Shown piece by piece: positions 33,857 to 46,723 of a DNA stretch of 56,996 bases (position 1 is its first letter; each line of letters starts with the position of its first letter). The stretch comes from Parachlorella kessleri. Its lineage: Eukaryota; Chlorophyta; Trebouxiophyceae; Chlorellales; Chlorellaceae. Where the stretch lies: assembly GCA_001598975.1 (NCBI GenBank), contig BBXU01000810.1:1-56996 (forward strand), given 5' to 3'. The position numbers and the translations under genes were made by a program. Below the pieces are notes generated by a model. It made no database searches and was not told the origin of the DNA. It saw nothing but the letters and a program-made list of their open reading frames with translations.

Positions 33857-34938
33857 GTTGTAAGCTGGGGGCAGTGTACTGTAGCTGGGCCATCCCAGGA
33901 GTACGTGCCAACGTTTCCGTCCAGTTTTCAAAGCACTGCTTGGCGTCAGGTAGCTATTCAAGTTTTCCGGTCGTCGTGCTACAGTGCCATTCAGATTAGT
34001 TTTCTTGCAGGACCTCGCCGCTTGTTGATGCACAAGGACTCACTAGCCTTGCCGCAAGCTTTCATGTGCTAGGCAGCCTTTCTGACTGGGTCATAGCTGT
34101 TTTTTTTTAAGTGCAGCTGAAGTGCTCTTTGCCCGTCGTCTTGTGTGTTGAGCTGTTATGCTCGGTGCGAATCGTGTTCTGTGAAGAGCAGCTGTTGGGT
34201 ACGTGTGCTAAGAGAACTGTCAGTGCGTATCTGCCTACTCTTCCCCAGCCACCAGCGGCACCCGTCACCAAAAATCACCTACCAGGGCTGTCAAGCCTGG
34301 CTTGAGCTTACAGTCCGCACCAGCTGTATGCAATGACGTCGGTTGCCGATCTGGGCCTAACAAAGCTCTCCTGACAGAGCTCTTGGTTGGGGTTAGTTGA
34401 GAGCCAGGCTAGAGACTCCCACCACACGGTGACCAGGACGATCCACTCTTTCTCCATCCCAGTCCTGCACTTGCTACTTGCCCCTCCTAGCTGGTGAAGG
34501 GGTAAGCCATACTCCACAGAGAACAGTGTGTCTCTGGTGGTGTGGGTAGTCTGTGGGTTGTGGGTGTTCCGTGTGGGGCGGGGAGGGGGAGGGGGCGGGG
34601 GGGGGGGGGGTCTTCGTGTAGCCGCGGCGGATTCGCCCGGCTTTGGAGTCTTGCAAAATTGGATGGGTGGATGGGATGCAGAACACGTTCGGTGATGACA
34701 CCTTCGGCCGAGCATCACGATTAGGTGATGACGCTGTGAGGCATTGTGTAACGCTGCCAGCCACACCTGCCGTCTATTTCCGGCGCCTTCAACAAGTGTT
34801 GAGATTTACCTGTCATAGTCGATGCCTTTGCTGCTTGTACGTTACGCGTTGGCAAGGTAGCTTGTCAGCAGTCCTGGCCAAGTACCTTTCCCTGACTTGT
34901 TCTATGGGTTTTTTCGTCCATTGATCACTTATTTCGAT
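33857..34938. other. Spacer with G-rich tract upstream of the ankyrin-RING gene
   Basis: About 1.1 kb with no recognised exon; it holds the 3' UTR of the UNR-like gene and the 5' region of the ankyrin-RING gene. A G-rich block at 34574-34610 contains several runs of four or more G and ends in a run of 14 G (34597-34610). It could form G-quadruplex DNA on the plus strand, some 330 bp before the start codon. Confidence 0.5.
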
Positions 34939-37900
34939 ATGGCCTTCAAAGCCTCCCTAAGCGTCTTGCTGGGCTGCCAGTTCGGGGCTGCCAACAAGTT
35001 GCTCCAGGCGGCGGAGAAGGGGAACTCAAACGAGGTCTCGGAGGCAAGTGTCACCCGCTTGCCAGCTTGTGCGCCCTGCCTGCACAACATCGGCCGCTGT
35101 ACCATCGTCATTGCCATGTGACGGAGGCCAAGCGGGCAGCTTCCTGCTCTGCTCCCTAACTGCTTCTCATTCTGCACCCCTGCAAGGGCCACATGCAACT
35201 TTTGGCATGGACTGTGAGAACAACTAGCAAGGTTCCAAGCCTCCTGAGTTCCTTAACCTGTAAACTGGCGCCATCACGGATGTGTCCGTCTGTGCCTGGC
35301 TGCAGATCTTGTGCTCTAAACCACAGCTAGCTGCATACACTGGGTTCAACAACTCCTTTAGCCCTCTCCACCGAGCTGCAGGTGGGTCACAGCGCTTAGC
35401 CCATGTGCCTGTGAAGCTGCTCAGGGCTCTCTCCAGCGCTCACTGTCTGCTTTATTCTCCCAACCTTGGGGGCGCTCAAGTGTGTGACTTGAAATCATTG
35501 CAGCTGGGGGCTATGTTGATGTCTGTCGATCTATTATCGAGCCCATCAAGCAGCGGGTGAAGGTGGCCGAGGCAGCTGTGGCGTCAGGCCGCAAGAAGAT
35601 CAGCCTGCTGAAGAAATGGCAGGGCCTGCTCACCACAGTGCTCAACCAGCGCACCAGCAGGAGCATGACCGCCTTGATGCTGGCCTGTGAAAATGGGTGA
35701 GCTCTCGTTAGCTGTATAACTGTGCATGTTTGTTGGTCGGGGTGGGCTGCCTTTTTCTCGATAGCGGCCTGCAGGGCGCTGGCTAGTACTGAGTGGAGCT
35801 GCAGCAAGGGATGGGCTGTGTAAGAGTGGACAGTTGCTGCGCTTGTAAGATGAAGGTATAGCTGACTGCCTTGCTGTGCTGTGCGTGCGCACCAGTTCAG
35901 TCCAGTTGGTATATGTGCAGTGCAAGTTGGGCATATAGGCTTGTGCTTGGCAGACCCAGGGAATCATCGGCCTGTGTAGGGTGGCTGTGCGCAGGCATGC
36001 GGCGGTGGCGGCATACCTGCTGAGAGAGGGAGCTGACCCCCTGGCTTGCGACTGGGTGCACATGCGCAACTGCATGCACTATGCGGCGATGGGCGGCCAG
36101 GTGGACTGCCTGCGGCTGCTGTGCAGCGTGAATACGCAGGTGCGGGCTGCGGGTCGGCTATGTGAGGAGCAATGAGGGTGTTGCGGCGGTGTGAAGTGCT
36201 CCGCAGCATGCTTTGCGGGATGGCGTGGACGTTCGGTGTGAACTCATGTTTGTTCCACCATTTGCATTTGACCAGCCTAAGTTATAAGATGGTCGAGGTG
36301 GGAATTGTTACGGTGCAGGTGCAGGCCAAGGACGGCTACCGCGCGCTTAAAGACGTAGTTGTGCAAGACATCCAAGTAGAAACATGCAGGTGGGTTATGC
36401 ACATGGGTATTCACTTACGAAGATGTGATTCACTAATGCCAAGCCAAGCGCCGTGGCAAACCTTAATCGTTGATGATTGCTGGCCACCCTACCTTGATTA
36501 GCGTTGCAGGGCAACATCGCGGCGCACCTTCTTACAGTTGGATGCTCCCTTGTGCTGGCAGGACAGCCTGCAGTGGCTGCATGTACAGGATACAGTCATA
36601 CCCAGCAGATAGCGCTGCAGTAGCTGACACCATGAGGCGAGGTGGCGCAGGTTCATCGATCAGCGTGCATTTGGCGGGCTGACGGCGCTGCACTTTGCTG
36701 TGGTGACGGGCAACCTGGAGGCCGTGCAGGCACTGCTTCGGGGTGGGGCTTCCATTATGGTCAAGACAGGTGGGTAGGTGGGGTAGGCAGAGGGGAGGGT
36801 AGTGCTGCACATTGGCCGCTGTCACATCGGGGTGGTTAGGGTACTAGGCTGGGTGCGCATGGTCCCTTGGGCCAAGGCTCGTGATGCAAGTTGTGCACAT
36901 TCCTTGCTGGATGGAGCTGGGCCATTGTATTGGCGGCAGCTGGGGTTCGTCGGAGCCGAGCAGAATGAGTAAACAGCACTGGACAATGGGCAGGAGGGAA
37001 GCCGGCATGCACCAGTAGGCTGCAGGGTAGAAGGACCCGGAGGCGGCTTTCTGCCCGGCGCACCCAGGCAGCGGTGCCACCCACACCTGGGTGTTACTGA
37101 TGCCAATCTGGCCTCGTTTGAACACGCCATGTTCCTAATTGCTTGTCTCCAGATGGCGAGGCTTACATTGGTGATGAGTACCTGGTCCCTGGCTCTTCGC
37201 CGCTGCATATAGCGGTCATTATTGGGAACATCTCCATAGTGCACGCCATCTTGCAGGTGGGTGGTACAGAGCAAGGACCAAGTAGGGCGCTTGAAAATGG
37301 TGGTGCAGTGTGGGTTGTGGCAGCTTGTGGGAGGCAGCTCCAAGCCTCATGCAGGAGTTGCAGTAGTGCTGCTCGAGTAGATTGTGGGCAGGCGGTACAG
37401 CTGGTACCTGGTAGACACAAACACAGAGGATGACACTGGCATGACAGGGGTCGTTTGAGATCCTATATGTGGCCTTGTCAGCTCGAGTGCCGGACAAGCC
37501 TGCCATGATTGCAGGCGCACATGGAGAACATGAATGTTGTGGGGCAGGGGCTTGATGAGCGGGGGCGCAGGCCCTGGGAGGGGTCGTCGCGCACAGATAT
37601 CCGCTCAGGTGGGCTGGTTGTTGGAAGAGCTGGGCTGGTGGTTTTCATGCCCTGGCTCAGACAGCGGGGGCCGCAGCAGGGAGCTAAGGTGTCGTGAGGA
37701 CCATGTAGGACAGCGCCGAGCTGGCTGTGAGAAACATGCGGTTGCTGGAATAGCTGAAGGTGCTGAAACTCATGGACTGGCATATAAATAGCCTCCCATT
37801 TTGAGTTAAAAGCACACTTTGTCAGCCTGTGTGTATTACACTGCTTGCAGTGCGCAACTCTTTCCGCAAGCTGCCGTTCCACCTGGCCCGCGAGCGGGGG

Positions 37901-40900
37901 CTGCAGCAGCTCATGTCGCTGGTCGACCCGCGCATACCGATTGACGTGGCGCTGGATGCAGCCAGGTGGGCACCGCGCCGTTGCAGCGAGCGAGACGTGT
38001 GTGGGCAGGGTTTTGCATGCAGTGAGGGGGTTCCAGGGATTGGTGTCGTGTACTCAAATTACTTTATATGAGTGTGTTGGGCAGATTCTCTTAGCCTGCA
38101 ACGTTATTGCGCCACCATGGTAACAAACTTGCGCTGCTGCAGCAGCCCTTCTCGGATCGATGAGCCTGATTTGTACCGGTCTGGGCACTGCAGGTGGCTT
38201 GATGAAAGGCATTGCAGGTTGGCAAGTGAAGTGCGCCCTCACAGAATATTCGACACTACTTGCAGGGACACTGAGCATGGCATTGGGCCGAAGAGATTGT
38301 CGACAATCGTGTCATTGGTGCTGCAGCAGTCTCTCCTGCACTGGCTTGATGATTGCCAGGTGAGCATGATGATGGGGGCACTGTGTCCCTGCCAGCCATG
38401 CCGCCATGGTAGGGCGGGACAGATTGTTTGAGCACCTGGGTTGGCCATGGCTGTAGCTTGGGTACCTGTGGAATGATAAGCCTTGCAGAAGCAGTGCATT
38501 GATAATTGATGAGCGCAGCTGTGGATAGTGGTGTTGCAGCTGGGTGTGATGACAAGCCTTCTGTCTGGGCACCGCGCAGGATGAGATTGCTAAGGAGGCT
38601 ACTGGGCATGAGGGCATGCGGGTGCATGGTACCACCCGCACGCCCTCGCTGACATCCCTTGATGTGCCAACGGCTGCCGTCTTGGCAGCTGCAGCCAGCT
38701 TGCCGCTAGGCGGGCTGCCACTGGCACCAGGCCTTCCCCCGGCCCCTGCAGCTGGACCGGCATCTATCACTGTCGCGAAGGCGTCTCGGTCCTCACAGAA
38801 CGAGTCTGGGACGCAGCATCAGCAGCCCAGCAAGCGGCCGCCGCTGCCCAGGGGCACACACCGGCAAAGCCAGGGTCGGGAGTCCACGCCCCCCGGCCGT
38901 GCAAGTTCACTGCCTCCCCCCGCGCCCCCGCGGGCAGTGGAGCCGCCCGCGTATCCCATCCCTGCAGAGCATTCGCTTGAAATGATGCCTGCGCGCCACT
39001 CACCAGGCGGGTCCAGCGGCGACTCGCCCAGGACGCCAGACGGGGCGCAGGCGCTGGGAACAGCAGCAGGGGCTGTCCCGGTGCCCATTGGCCAGCCGCT
39101 GGGCCGACGGGTGCCGGCGGATATGTTGAGGGGGTCGGCCAGCACCCCAGCCTCGCCCTTTGGTCTGCTTTGTGGCGCTCCAGGTGAGCATAACTGGTTG
39201 ATCGGAGCCCGCGCTTGGCTGGGACCGGGGTGCTGGTGTTGCAACTGTGCGGTGCGGATAGGGTTAAGTGACGAGTCTGCGGCTCCCCCATCCTGAGGCT
39301 TCGGTTTGCGAGTGAGGTGTGAGAGGGGCACACGTAACGGAACAGTACAGAGTCAGCTGCCCTGCGCGCACGCCCTTGGGGGCTGCTTATCGGTGCAACG
39401 CTGTGTGGCCGCACTGAGTGAGTACCAGGCCGTTGGTCTCATTTGTGGTTGCATGGTCTGTGCAGTGTCAGACCCGGCTTGCCCGTACATATCTCAGAGC
39501 GCCCCCGTCAGCCCAGCAACTGGCTTTGCTGCCCTGGCTGGGGAAGGCACCCCTGGCGGCCCTGCCTCTCAGCGCCTCCCACTCACTGCCTCTGTGCCAG
39601 GTCTCCTGCAGCTGCACTCAGCGCAGGTGGGGAACAAATAGTGATTACTGTGTTGAGCCAGCTGTGGTGGCGCCGTGGGAAGTGGAAATGACAAGTGTGT
39701 GTTGTGCAAGCTGTTGAAACGTGGTTCGCATGTCGAAAGAAAACCAGCTATGGTTCAGAGGTGGCAGCTAGCGGTAATTGAAGGCAGAAGCGGGGAACTG
39801 TGTACCTGACAGGGCTGGGAGCAAGGGGTGCACAGGCAGTTTGTCTGTGGTGGGACGCTGCTGTTTGAAAGCTAGACAATCGCCTGCGTGGCGAGCAGAA
39901 GAACTGTGGCAAGGACTGGGGTGAAGGTGTACAAAGATTTGGTGTGCAGCGTGATACCTCAGGGCAGCGAGGAGCTTGTGCTTGCGAAGTGGTCTTGGAA
40001 CAGCTCGAAGATCTGGGGTGTTCTGATGCAGGAGGAGGGGTCAGGCGCACTGCATGGCGGAGATCCTAGCGGTCTGACCCGCATGAACTCCCTGCACGCC
40101 TACATGGGCATGCTGAGTGTGAAGCGGTCACGGACCGTCTCCCTGGACCCTCCCAGCACCCACTTTCCGCATGGCCGGGGTGAGTTTGCTGGTCTGGCTG
40201 CCTTTCCATGTTGATGCGTACATCGTTTCGCTGTTTAATAGAATGACACTGTCCAACGGAAGAGGTGCAGAGCGTTGTTGGGGCTGGTGTTGGGCAGAAG
40301 AGAAAGCGTGTGCTCTGGCAGGGCGGCAGGATGGCAATGCAGGCATTGTTCGCCCTCTTTAAGCTGTATCCTGAACTGTTTTCTTGCTGCGGGTTGACGT
40401 GCCTGCAGTGCCCACGTTGCGCAACGGCCAGCCTGTGCTGCGGACCACCGAGGGGCAAGCTCTTGCTACTTCTCGTCGCCAATCTCTACACCGGCACCAG
40501 TCGCTGCCTGTGAACCTGGGCGTGCCAGCCAATGTTGGGTCTGCCAACAGCTCCTTCACAAGGGTGAGAGATGGTTTGAACGCTTGGCAGTTGTATTTAC
40601 GATGGCAGCTTCTAGCGAGTCACAGCAAACGCACTGGAGCAGTGGGTAGCCTAGCCCAGAAGGGGGCAGCGCAATGAGTGAGGGGTCGTTACTGTACCTT
40701 GCAGTTGGTTGCATTCTACTACGAAGTACTGGGGTATGCCCATTCCTGCAATATCTAATAAGGCTGGAGGGAAGAAGTTGGTAATGTTGTAACATAGCAC
40801 TGCCCCTCTTTCCACAGGCGGACAACAGTCTGACAGAGGAGGTGCACGATAGGACCGTGACTGTGGTGTCTGGCAAGCGGAGCATCCAGGTGTGCAGCTA

Positions 40901-42402
40901 ATGCGTTGACCCTGGCAAGGCTTCGGGTACACCTCGGCTTCATTGTCTTTCTGCAGCTGTTGAGGGCATGGTAACGATGATGCATGCCTGCGCTAACGAG
41001 CAGGGGCCAGTCACCCCCTTTATATGTTTGTAGAAACATATGCATGTTGCTAGGTCGCCTGGTGCAAGGCGGTGAGTCGTGGTTGGCTGCAGAGCACGCC
41101 CACCATTCGCGGCATGCTGACATCCATCAGGGAGCGGCTGCGGAGCTCTGAATCCATCCCGGTGAGAGTGAGCATTGAGCTCAATAGACACACTGGGCAG
41201 ATAGCATCATGACCTGCTCAGGGTGTGGTGGTGACTTTGCGCTCAATGACGCTACCTGTTTTTCCAAACGTTGAGTGGGTTGTAACCAGGAGCATACTTA
41301 TGAAGACTGTTAAGTATGAGATTTTTGATAACCCAGTGTTAAGGGTCGTGCAGCTTTCGTCTTGGCAAAAAACCCTTCTGCTGCCTGCATAACCTAATCC
41401 CGCTTCGTCGCTCCCTCACTGTCATGGGTCTTGGTGTCGTTGCACTCCGGACGGTATGGGCAGAGTTTCTGGCATCTGCCCCCCCCCCCCCCACCCACAC
41501 ACACACCCAACCCCCGCTCCTTTGTGTTACTCCCACTATCTAAGGGGGATGACCCTCATATGATGCAGGTGCCTTTGCCCGCATCGCTTCTTGAGGAGAA
41601 AGACAAGGACCTGGCCAGTGAGCCTGAGCCGCCCTCGCCCACCAAGTCGGATGACTCGGAGGGAGACGTGGAGTGCGGCATCTGCCTGGACCATGTGGTG
41701 AGCCACCCTGCATCCTTGCTTGTCTGCCTGCTCGCTCACGCGTCCGCCTGCTGCCAGTGCTGGGGGGGGGGGGGGGGGGGGCGTGCGGTGTTGTTATTGC
41801 CAATTGGCAGTCTGTGATTTGCTTCCAAGCTGCTGTACATGGCATGGTGGGTGTATGACTGTCGCAAGTCAATTGGTCTTGATGTATGTTGGAAGTGGTC
41901 AGCCGGCCCACATCCCGTCATTAGGCACATTGTTGACAAAGTGCGCATATTACCCGGTCGGTTACACCACCAGGTTGATATGGCTGCTCCCCTGTTTGTA
42001 TGGCAGGTTGAGGTGGCGTTTTCAGGCTGCGAGCACAGTCTGTGCCTGGACTGCGCACGCAACCTGACGAAGCAGGACAAGAAGCCGCCGCACTGCCCCT
42101 TCTGCCGGTGAGATGGGCTGGTATATTAGTTGTGATATTGTTAGACAGATAGGGATCATTTGATGATGCGCATTTTGCATTTCTAGATGTGGGCGCTGTG
42201 AGTTGGCTACCATATGTACGAGCCCGGACAGCTGGTCGCCCCGCAAAAGCGTAGTATCGTGATGTCAGAGGGTGCTAGCGTGAGCTGGCTTGGTGGCACA
42301 ATTTTTCTGGTGTTGATGTGGTTTAACGTGGATGCCTGCAGGCGCATGGTAGTTGGGTTCATGAGAGTGAGCCCCACACGGCATCCAGTTCAAATGCGCT
42401 AA
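34939..42402 (+). CDS. Ankyrin-repeat RING E3 ubiquitin ligase, XBAT/XB3-like
   Basis: Predicted E3 ligase: ankyrin repeats bind substrate and the RING recruits E2. Twenty exons join in phase to 902 aa: 34939-35043, 35306-35381, 35504-35696, 35995-36139, 36325-36389, 36651-36769, 37153-37256, 37515-37608, 37851-37965, 38143-38193, 38218-38359, 38580-39183, 39466-39626, 40032-40179, 40409-40563, 40818-40889, 41093-41161, 41569-41697, 42007-42107, 42342-42402. Ankyrin units include FSPLHRAAGGYVDV, SMTALMLACENGHAAV, GLTALHFAVVTGNLEAV and SSPLHIAVIIGNISIV. A Pro/Ser-rich linker of about 400 residues follows. The C3HC4 RING is C842-x2-C845, C857-x-H859, C862-x2-C865 and C879-x2-C882, ending FCRRMVVGF. 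Intron 1 has a GC donor (GAG/GCAAGT). Plant XBAT proteins share the order but have a shorter linker. Confidence 0.88.
41479..41510. repeat. C14 run followed by CA repeat
   Basis: Fourteen consecutive C (41479-41492) followed by ACCCACACACACACCC, in the intron before the exon at 41569. It may act as an unusually C-rich polypyrimidine tract some 75 nt upstream of the acceptor. Confidence 0.75.
41762..41781. repeat. G20 homopolymer in an intron
   Basis: Twenty consecutive G in the intron between the two RING-encoding exons (41698-42006), 65 nt after the 5' splice site. The length is near the limit of reliable sequencing, so the count may be inexact. Confidence 0.8.
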
Positions 42403-43795
42403 GGGTGCTCAGGGAAGGAAGGAAGGCGCCATGGGTGGATGGGGTCTGAGCAGAGCATGAGCACTGAGCAAGAGCTGCGTGCTGGAGAAGTTTGTCAAAA
42501 AGTAGAGCATTCATGCGAGTAGGGTATCTCTTGAGGGCTGCGAAAAACTGTTTGTCATGAAGCATCTGTCTGGGTGTTGGAAAGGCATCCTGTTACAGTT
42601 AACAGGTGCTGCGGGCTTCCATTCGCTGCGCTGAAAGTCTGCTCTGGCTAAACTTTGTAGGTGCTAAAGGCCGTGTGGGGGCGCATTATTTGGGGTCGTG
42701 AACCCTGCAAAGAGTGTAGGGCGGAAGGTGTAAGCATGGTAACGTCATGATTCTTTGATTCTTTTCTTGTCCTTTTGTTCAGGGCACAGTTCCTCAGTGT
42801 GTGATAATGCGTGCTAGGGTGGTGCCAGCGCTGCAACTCATCCTGGTGCATGATGAACGGCTGACATTTGCACATATTATAAAGGTCCAAATGCATGGGG
42901 CAAGGTTCATGATAAGCTAGTAGTCGTCAGCATAACCCCTCAGTTTTTTGCGTGGCAATATGATGTGTTGTGCGGCTCCTGGTGCATAGACAGCTGGCGT
43001 CATTGTTGTCGCTGATGTTTACTGTCTGGCCCAGCTGCCGCTGTCTCTGTTTGTTTCAAGCTTGGCTGACGACCAGTCGGCGCTCATGTGGGAGTACTGT
43101 CATGTTGTGCGGTTTCATAGGTGGGTGTAAAGTAGTATGCGGCAGTAAAAAACCTGGATAACAAGCTGACACAAGTGCTTGCAGCCCCGGACTGTGTGCC
43201 TTGCGCTGTGTCACACATTGGCAGAGACGGTGCACCCAGCAGACAGCGGGACGCTCTGTCACGTAGCAGTCAGTGCCCGCTCACAGCAACTTCTGTGCCA
43301 CATTCAGTTTGCGCACCTCTCCCATCCTTACTTGAAGACTTGACACTTTACTACCAAGCCCCTACTGGCTCAGGATGTTCAGGTAAGCAACAAGCATACC
43401 TTCATCCGGTCCAGTCAATGCTCAGCTACCTATCCTCTGTGCACACTACCTGCCGCCATGGCATACGGCCACCTGCACCCACAATACTCACCTATCCATC
43501 CCTGCCTAACCCCTGCTAGTGGGAACGACACCCTTGCACGCCACCAAATAATAGAAAATTAAAAAGTGATAAGAAAATAATACAATAGAATAGAAGATAA
43601 CCAGATGCTGTTCTGCACCGCTCAGCTGAGCAGAGAAACTGTCTAAGACACAGCAACCAACCATGGCAGCGGACATGCAGAGTACACACAACTCACTGTG
43701 CCACCCTCCTGCGGTTGCACCGCGCTGAAGGCAGGTTTAGAGTGGCTACAACTGGCTGGCCTTGGTTATTGAGAATGTGCTTGCATCCCGTCACC
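42403..43795. other. Convergent 3' spacer with an A-rich island
   Basis: 1.4 kb between the ankyrin-RING stop and the M48 protease stop. A TGTAA at 42728-42732 could serve the ankyrin-RING gene. At about 43546-43604 there is a strikingly A-rich stretch (ATAATAGAAAATTAAAAAG and onward), unlike the surroundings. Open frames near 43175-43519 have no recognisable family. No gene is called. Confidence 0.45.
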
Positions 43796-46422
43796 CTAGC
43801 TCACAGTGCCCGCTGCGGCGCTGCCGCGTGCCAGCAGGCCGCGGTACTGCCCAGACTGCGCCCACCGGTCTATCTCCCGCGCCCGCAGCACCGGCAGGGG
43901 GTGGCTCAGGGCGCGGGTCTGCGCGTTCCGCAGGTACCACCCCAGCGGCGAGGAGGTGGCCTCGTCGTAGCTCCGCGCTTGCCGCAGGAAGGCATCGATG
44001 TTGAGCTCGTGGGCTATGGCGGGGGAGCCGCCTGCACAAGCACCCATGTCCAGCAGCAGCAATCGGTGAGCCAGCTACTGACTGCCTTCTCACCAGCAGC
44101 CTCTGCACCACCGTCAGACACGCGAGGCAAGTGCAGCGGCGGCTAGGAGGCTTGCTGGAGGGCCAATGTTGTGAACAGCATTTGCAGCAGGGGTGGACAG
44201 CTAGATGCTCCACACTAGTGAGCCAACCACCTTGGCCCTGACACAAAACCTTTAGTGCACCCTGTGCACAACCCGACACCGGCTCAGTGACCACCATGCT
44301 CACCTGCCAGCTTCATGAGTGCGGAGACGACCACCCGGCTGTCTTGAGCCACCAGCAGCGCGGCTCTGTCACACGTCAGCTCAGCAGCCCGCAGCCACCT
44401 GCATGGACAGCAGGCAAGCCCAGCGCAACCTCAGTGCTGCCGTCAGACCCAGCACTTTAGGCCACGCCGCCTCCATCCACATCCTATACCTTTGCACCCT
44501 CTTCAAACCAGGGACAGCGCAAGAGATCATACGCGGGCGGGCTTGCAATAATATCCCATGAGCGCTCTAAGCCGAGCAGATACGACAACCAGCAGTCACC
44601 AGTCAACCTAACCTCATGAGCCCTTCCTCCACTGCCCCGCTAACCAGCGGCAGCAGTGACACAGTGCCCAGCGCCAGCACATTGGCGGCCGTCAGCCACA
44701 CACCATGGTCACACTTGAGGTGCTGCAGCACGCAGGGCAAGAATGCAGTGGCCAAGATCATGCAGACGTGGGCCCCTCCTGAGCAAGCAGGGGAATCAGG
44801 TGCAGAAGAGGCAGCTGCCCAGCCCTGCCTGCTGTACTGGCCCATGCTCACATATCAGGTGGATGCCAGCCGGCTGCCAGGCTGGCAAGGGGATATACTG
44901 CTGCATGACCCTCTACAGCAACCCCTTATCCTCGCAACCCCCGCCCACTCTCAGTCAACCCCCCTAGCCACCAGCCCAGCCTCACCCCCAGCTCGTGGGC
45001 TATCACCGCCTGCACTTCCGCCAGGCTGAGCAGCTCCAGCAGCGCGGTGTGGACCACAATGAAGGGCTTGCGCCCGGCAATGGCCAGCGTGTAAGCATTG
45101 GGCGAAGGGTCCTGCGCGCGGAGGAGGGGAGGCCAGCAGGGCATGTTCTGCCTGGCAAAGTGTGGTTGTGCTTCTGGTTTGTGCATACCGGTGGCTATGG
45201 ACCAAAACAATGCCAGGTCTGTAGCTTGTCCCGGCAGCGCCAGATAGCGCAGCCAGGCACCGATCCGCACAATACGTTCCCCAAGGGCAGCTGCTGTCCC
45301 AAGTGCCACCGTCAGCACCTGCACAAGTCGCACTTTGTCAATGACACCAAAAGCAAGCAAGCTCTTCCACCCAAGTAAGGCTCTGTACCCACCTGGCGCA
45401 CATACAGGTCGGGCGGTTCCATCTGCAGTATGCTGGCTGCGTCAGTCAGCAGGCCGTACAGTGACGGCAGCTGGTCTGGGCCAACCTTGACCGAGGTCCC
45501 CATGTTCTCCAGCAACAGCACCTGGGGATGCAGGCAGCGGGCAGTAGGCATTGCTAAGGTAACGACTGTCAGCCTGCTGGGGGTGCAGGAGGAACGGGCA
45601 GGCCGCTGGCCCCAGCTACATGCCACAGCTGGGCAACAGTATGCACTTAACACCCTGGGAGGCACCATGTTCCCAGGTCTCTCACTGCGCTTGACAGGAG
45701 GACGGGAGATACCAAACATGCGCCAAGTGACTAGCAGGAGTGGTTGCACCGGGGTAGCCTGTTTAAGACGATATAATTCCGGCAACGGTCTCGCTGCATG
45801 ACACAAGGCCCCACTCGACGCAAGAGCATCAGCGACATGTGCTCGCAAGCTCGCCTGCTCTGCAGCGGGGCCCATCAGGTTGCGAGCCAACGACTCCAGG
45901 CCCGGCAGCGCGCGCAGCAGCGCAGTGTTCTGCTGGTCCAGAGGGTGCCGGAAGTCATCACCCACCAGCCCCTGTAAGGCTGGCACACGGTGGCTGCCCA
46001 AGGAGCTAGGGGAGGCTGCGGCACTGGTGGCTCCAGTGCTGACGCTGCTGCTGCGTTTGCTGCTGGACTGGTGTGCCCAGTTTTTGCACGATGCACCCTC
46101 CAGGGCAGCCTGCAGTGTGGCGCTGTTGCTTGTAACTACTTCCTTTGGTATAAGCTCAAGTTAGTTTGTTAGTCACTGGTGTGGCCTCTATGCCACACAA
46201 CCACCTCTCCGCCATGGCAGCCACACAGCCTGCCAAGGACCCCATCGTGACGAGTCGCGTTGCTTCAAGTGCTTTCTCGCTCACCTCGAAGCTGCTGCTC
46301 CGTCGCCGGCTTCTCCTAGGTGTCGGAAACAGACCTCGACTGAGGCATGGGGCCCTTGGGATTCGGAGCACTGGAGGCCGTGCAGTGCCGCTGTTTGCTT
46401 TGCTTTGTAATACGACCGTCAT
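43796..46422 (-). CDS. M48 family zinc metallopeptidase, predicted plastid
   Basis: Membrane-associated zinc endopeptidase of the plant M48 group (Ste24/HtpX-like fold). Seven exons join in phase to 316 aa: 46422-46285, 45971-45855, 45521-45393, 45111-44986, 44722-44613, 44398-44304, 44031-43796. Residues 1-46 (RIPRAPCLSRG, TPRRSRRRSSS) look like a chloroplast leader. The conserved core starts DDFRHPLDQQNTALLRALPG. The zinc motif HELGH is split by an intron (HELG at 167-170, His171 in the next exon). The third ligand is Glu213 in RAAELTCDRAAL. VSLLPLVSGAVEEG is a likely membrane or hydrophobic helix. The C-terminus has SSPLGWYLRNAQTRALSHPL. Intron 2 uses a GC donor (GAGCAG/GCGAGC), needed to join MGPAAEQ to VLLLENMG. 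It diverges from ispF. Confidence 0.92.
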
Positions 46423-46723
46423 GGTGAACTCAGAGGCAGATTGACAAACACAAGTTAAACTTGGTAAGGCGAGCTGAACGGATGTGACTCCGCCCTGCCT
46501 TTTGTGTTCCTGAGTGCTGGTAGCTTGTGATCTGCAGCTAGTACCGCCTGATCATGGGACTCTTGGCCTAGGTACACCTAGGAGAATTGGCGGGAGGTGG
46601 AGAGCGCAAGGATTCCATCATCTCAGTTGAGAGCCTGTGGCTCGTTCTATCAATATATTGCAATATCAGGTCAGGTCGAATCGCAGCTGTGTCACTGCTG
46701 TGAGGCAGTGTTCCGTCATTGCG
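46423..46723. promoter_or_regulatory. Divergent promoter M48 protease / ispF
   Basis: 301 bp between opposite start codons of two probably plastid-targeted proteins. It must contain both promoters. No TATA-like box or known algal light element was identified with confidence. Confidence 0.4.
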
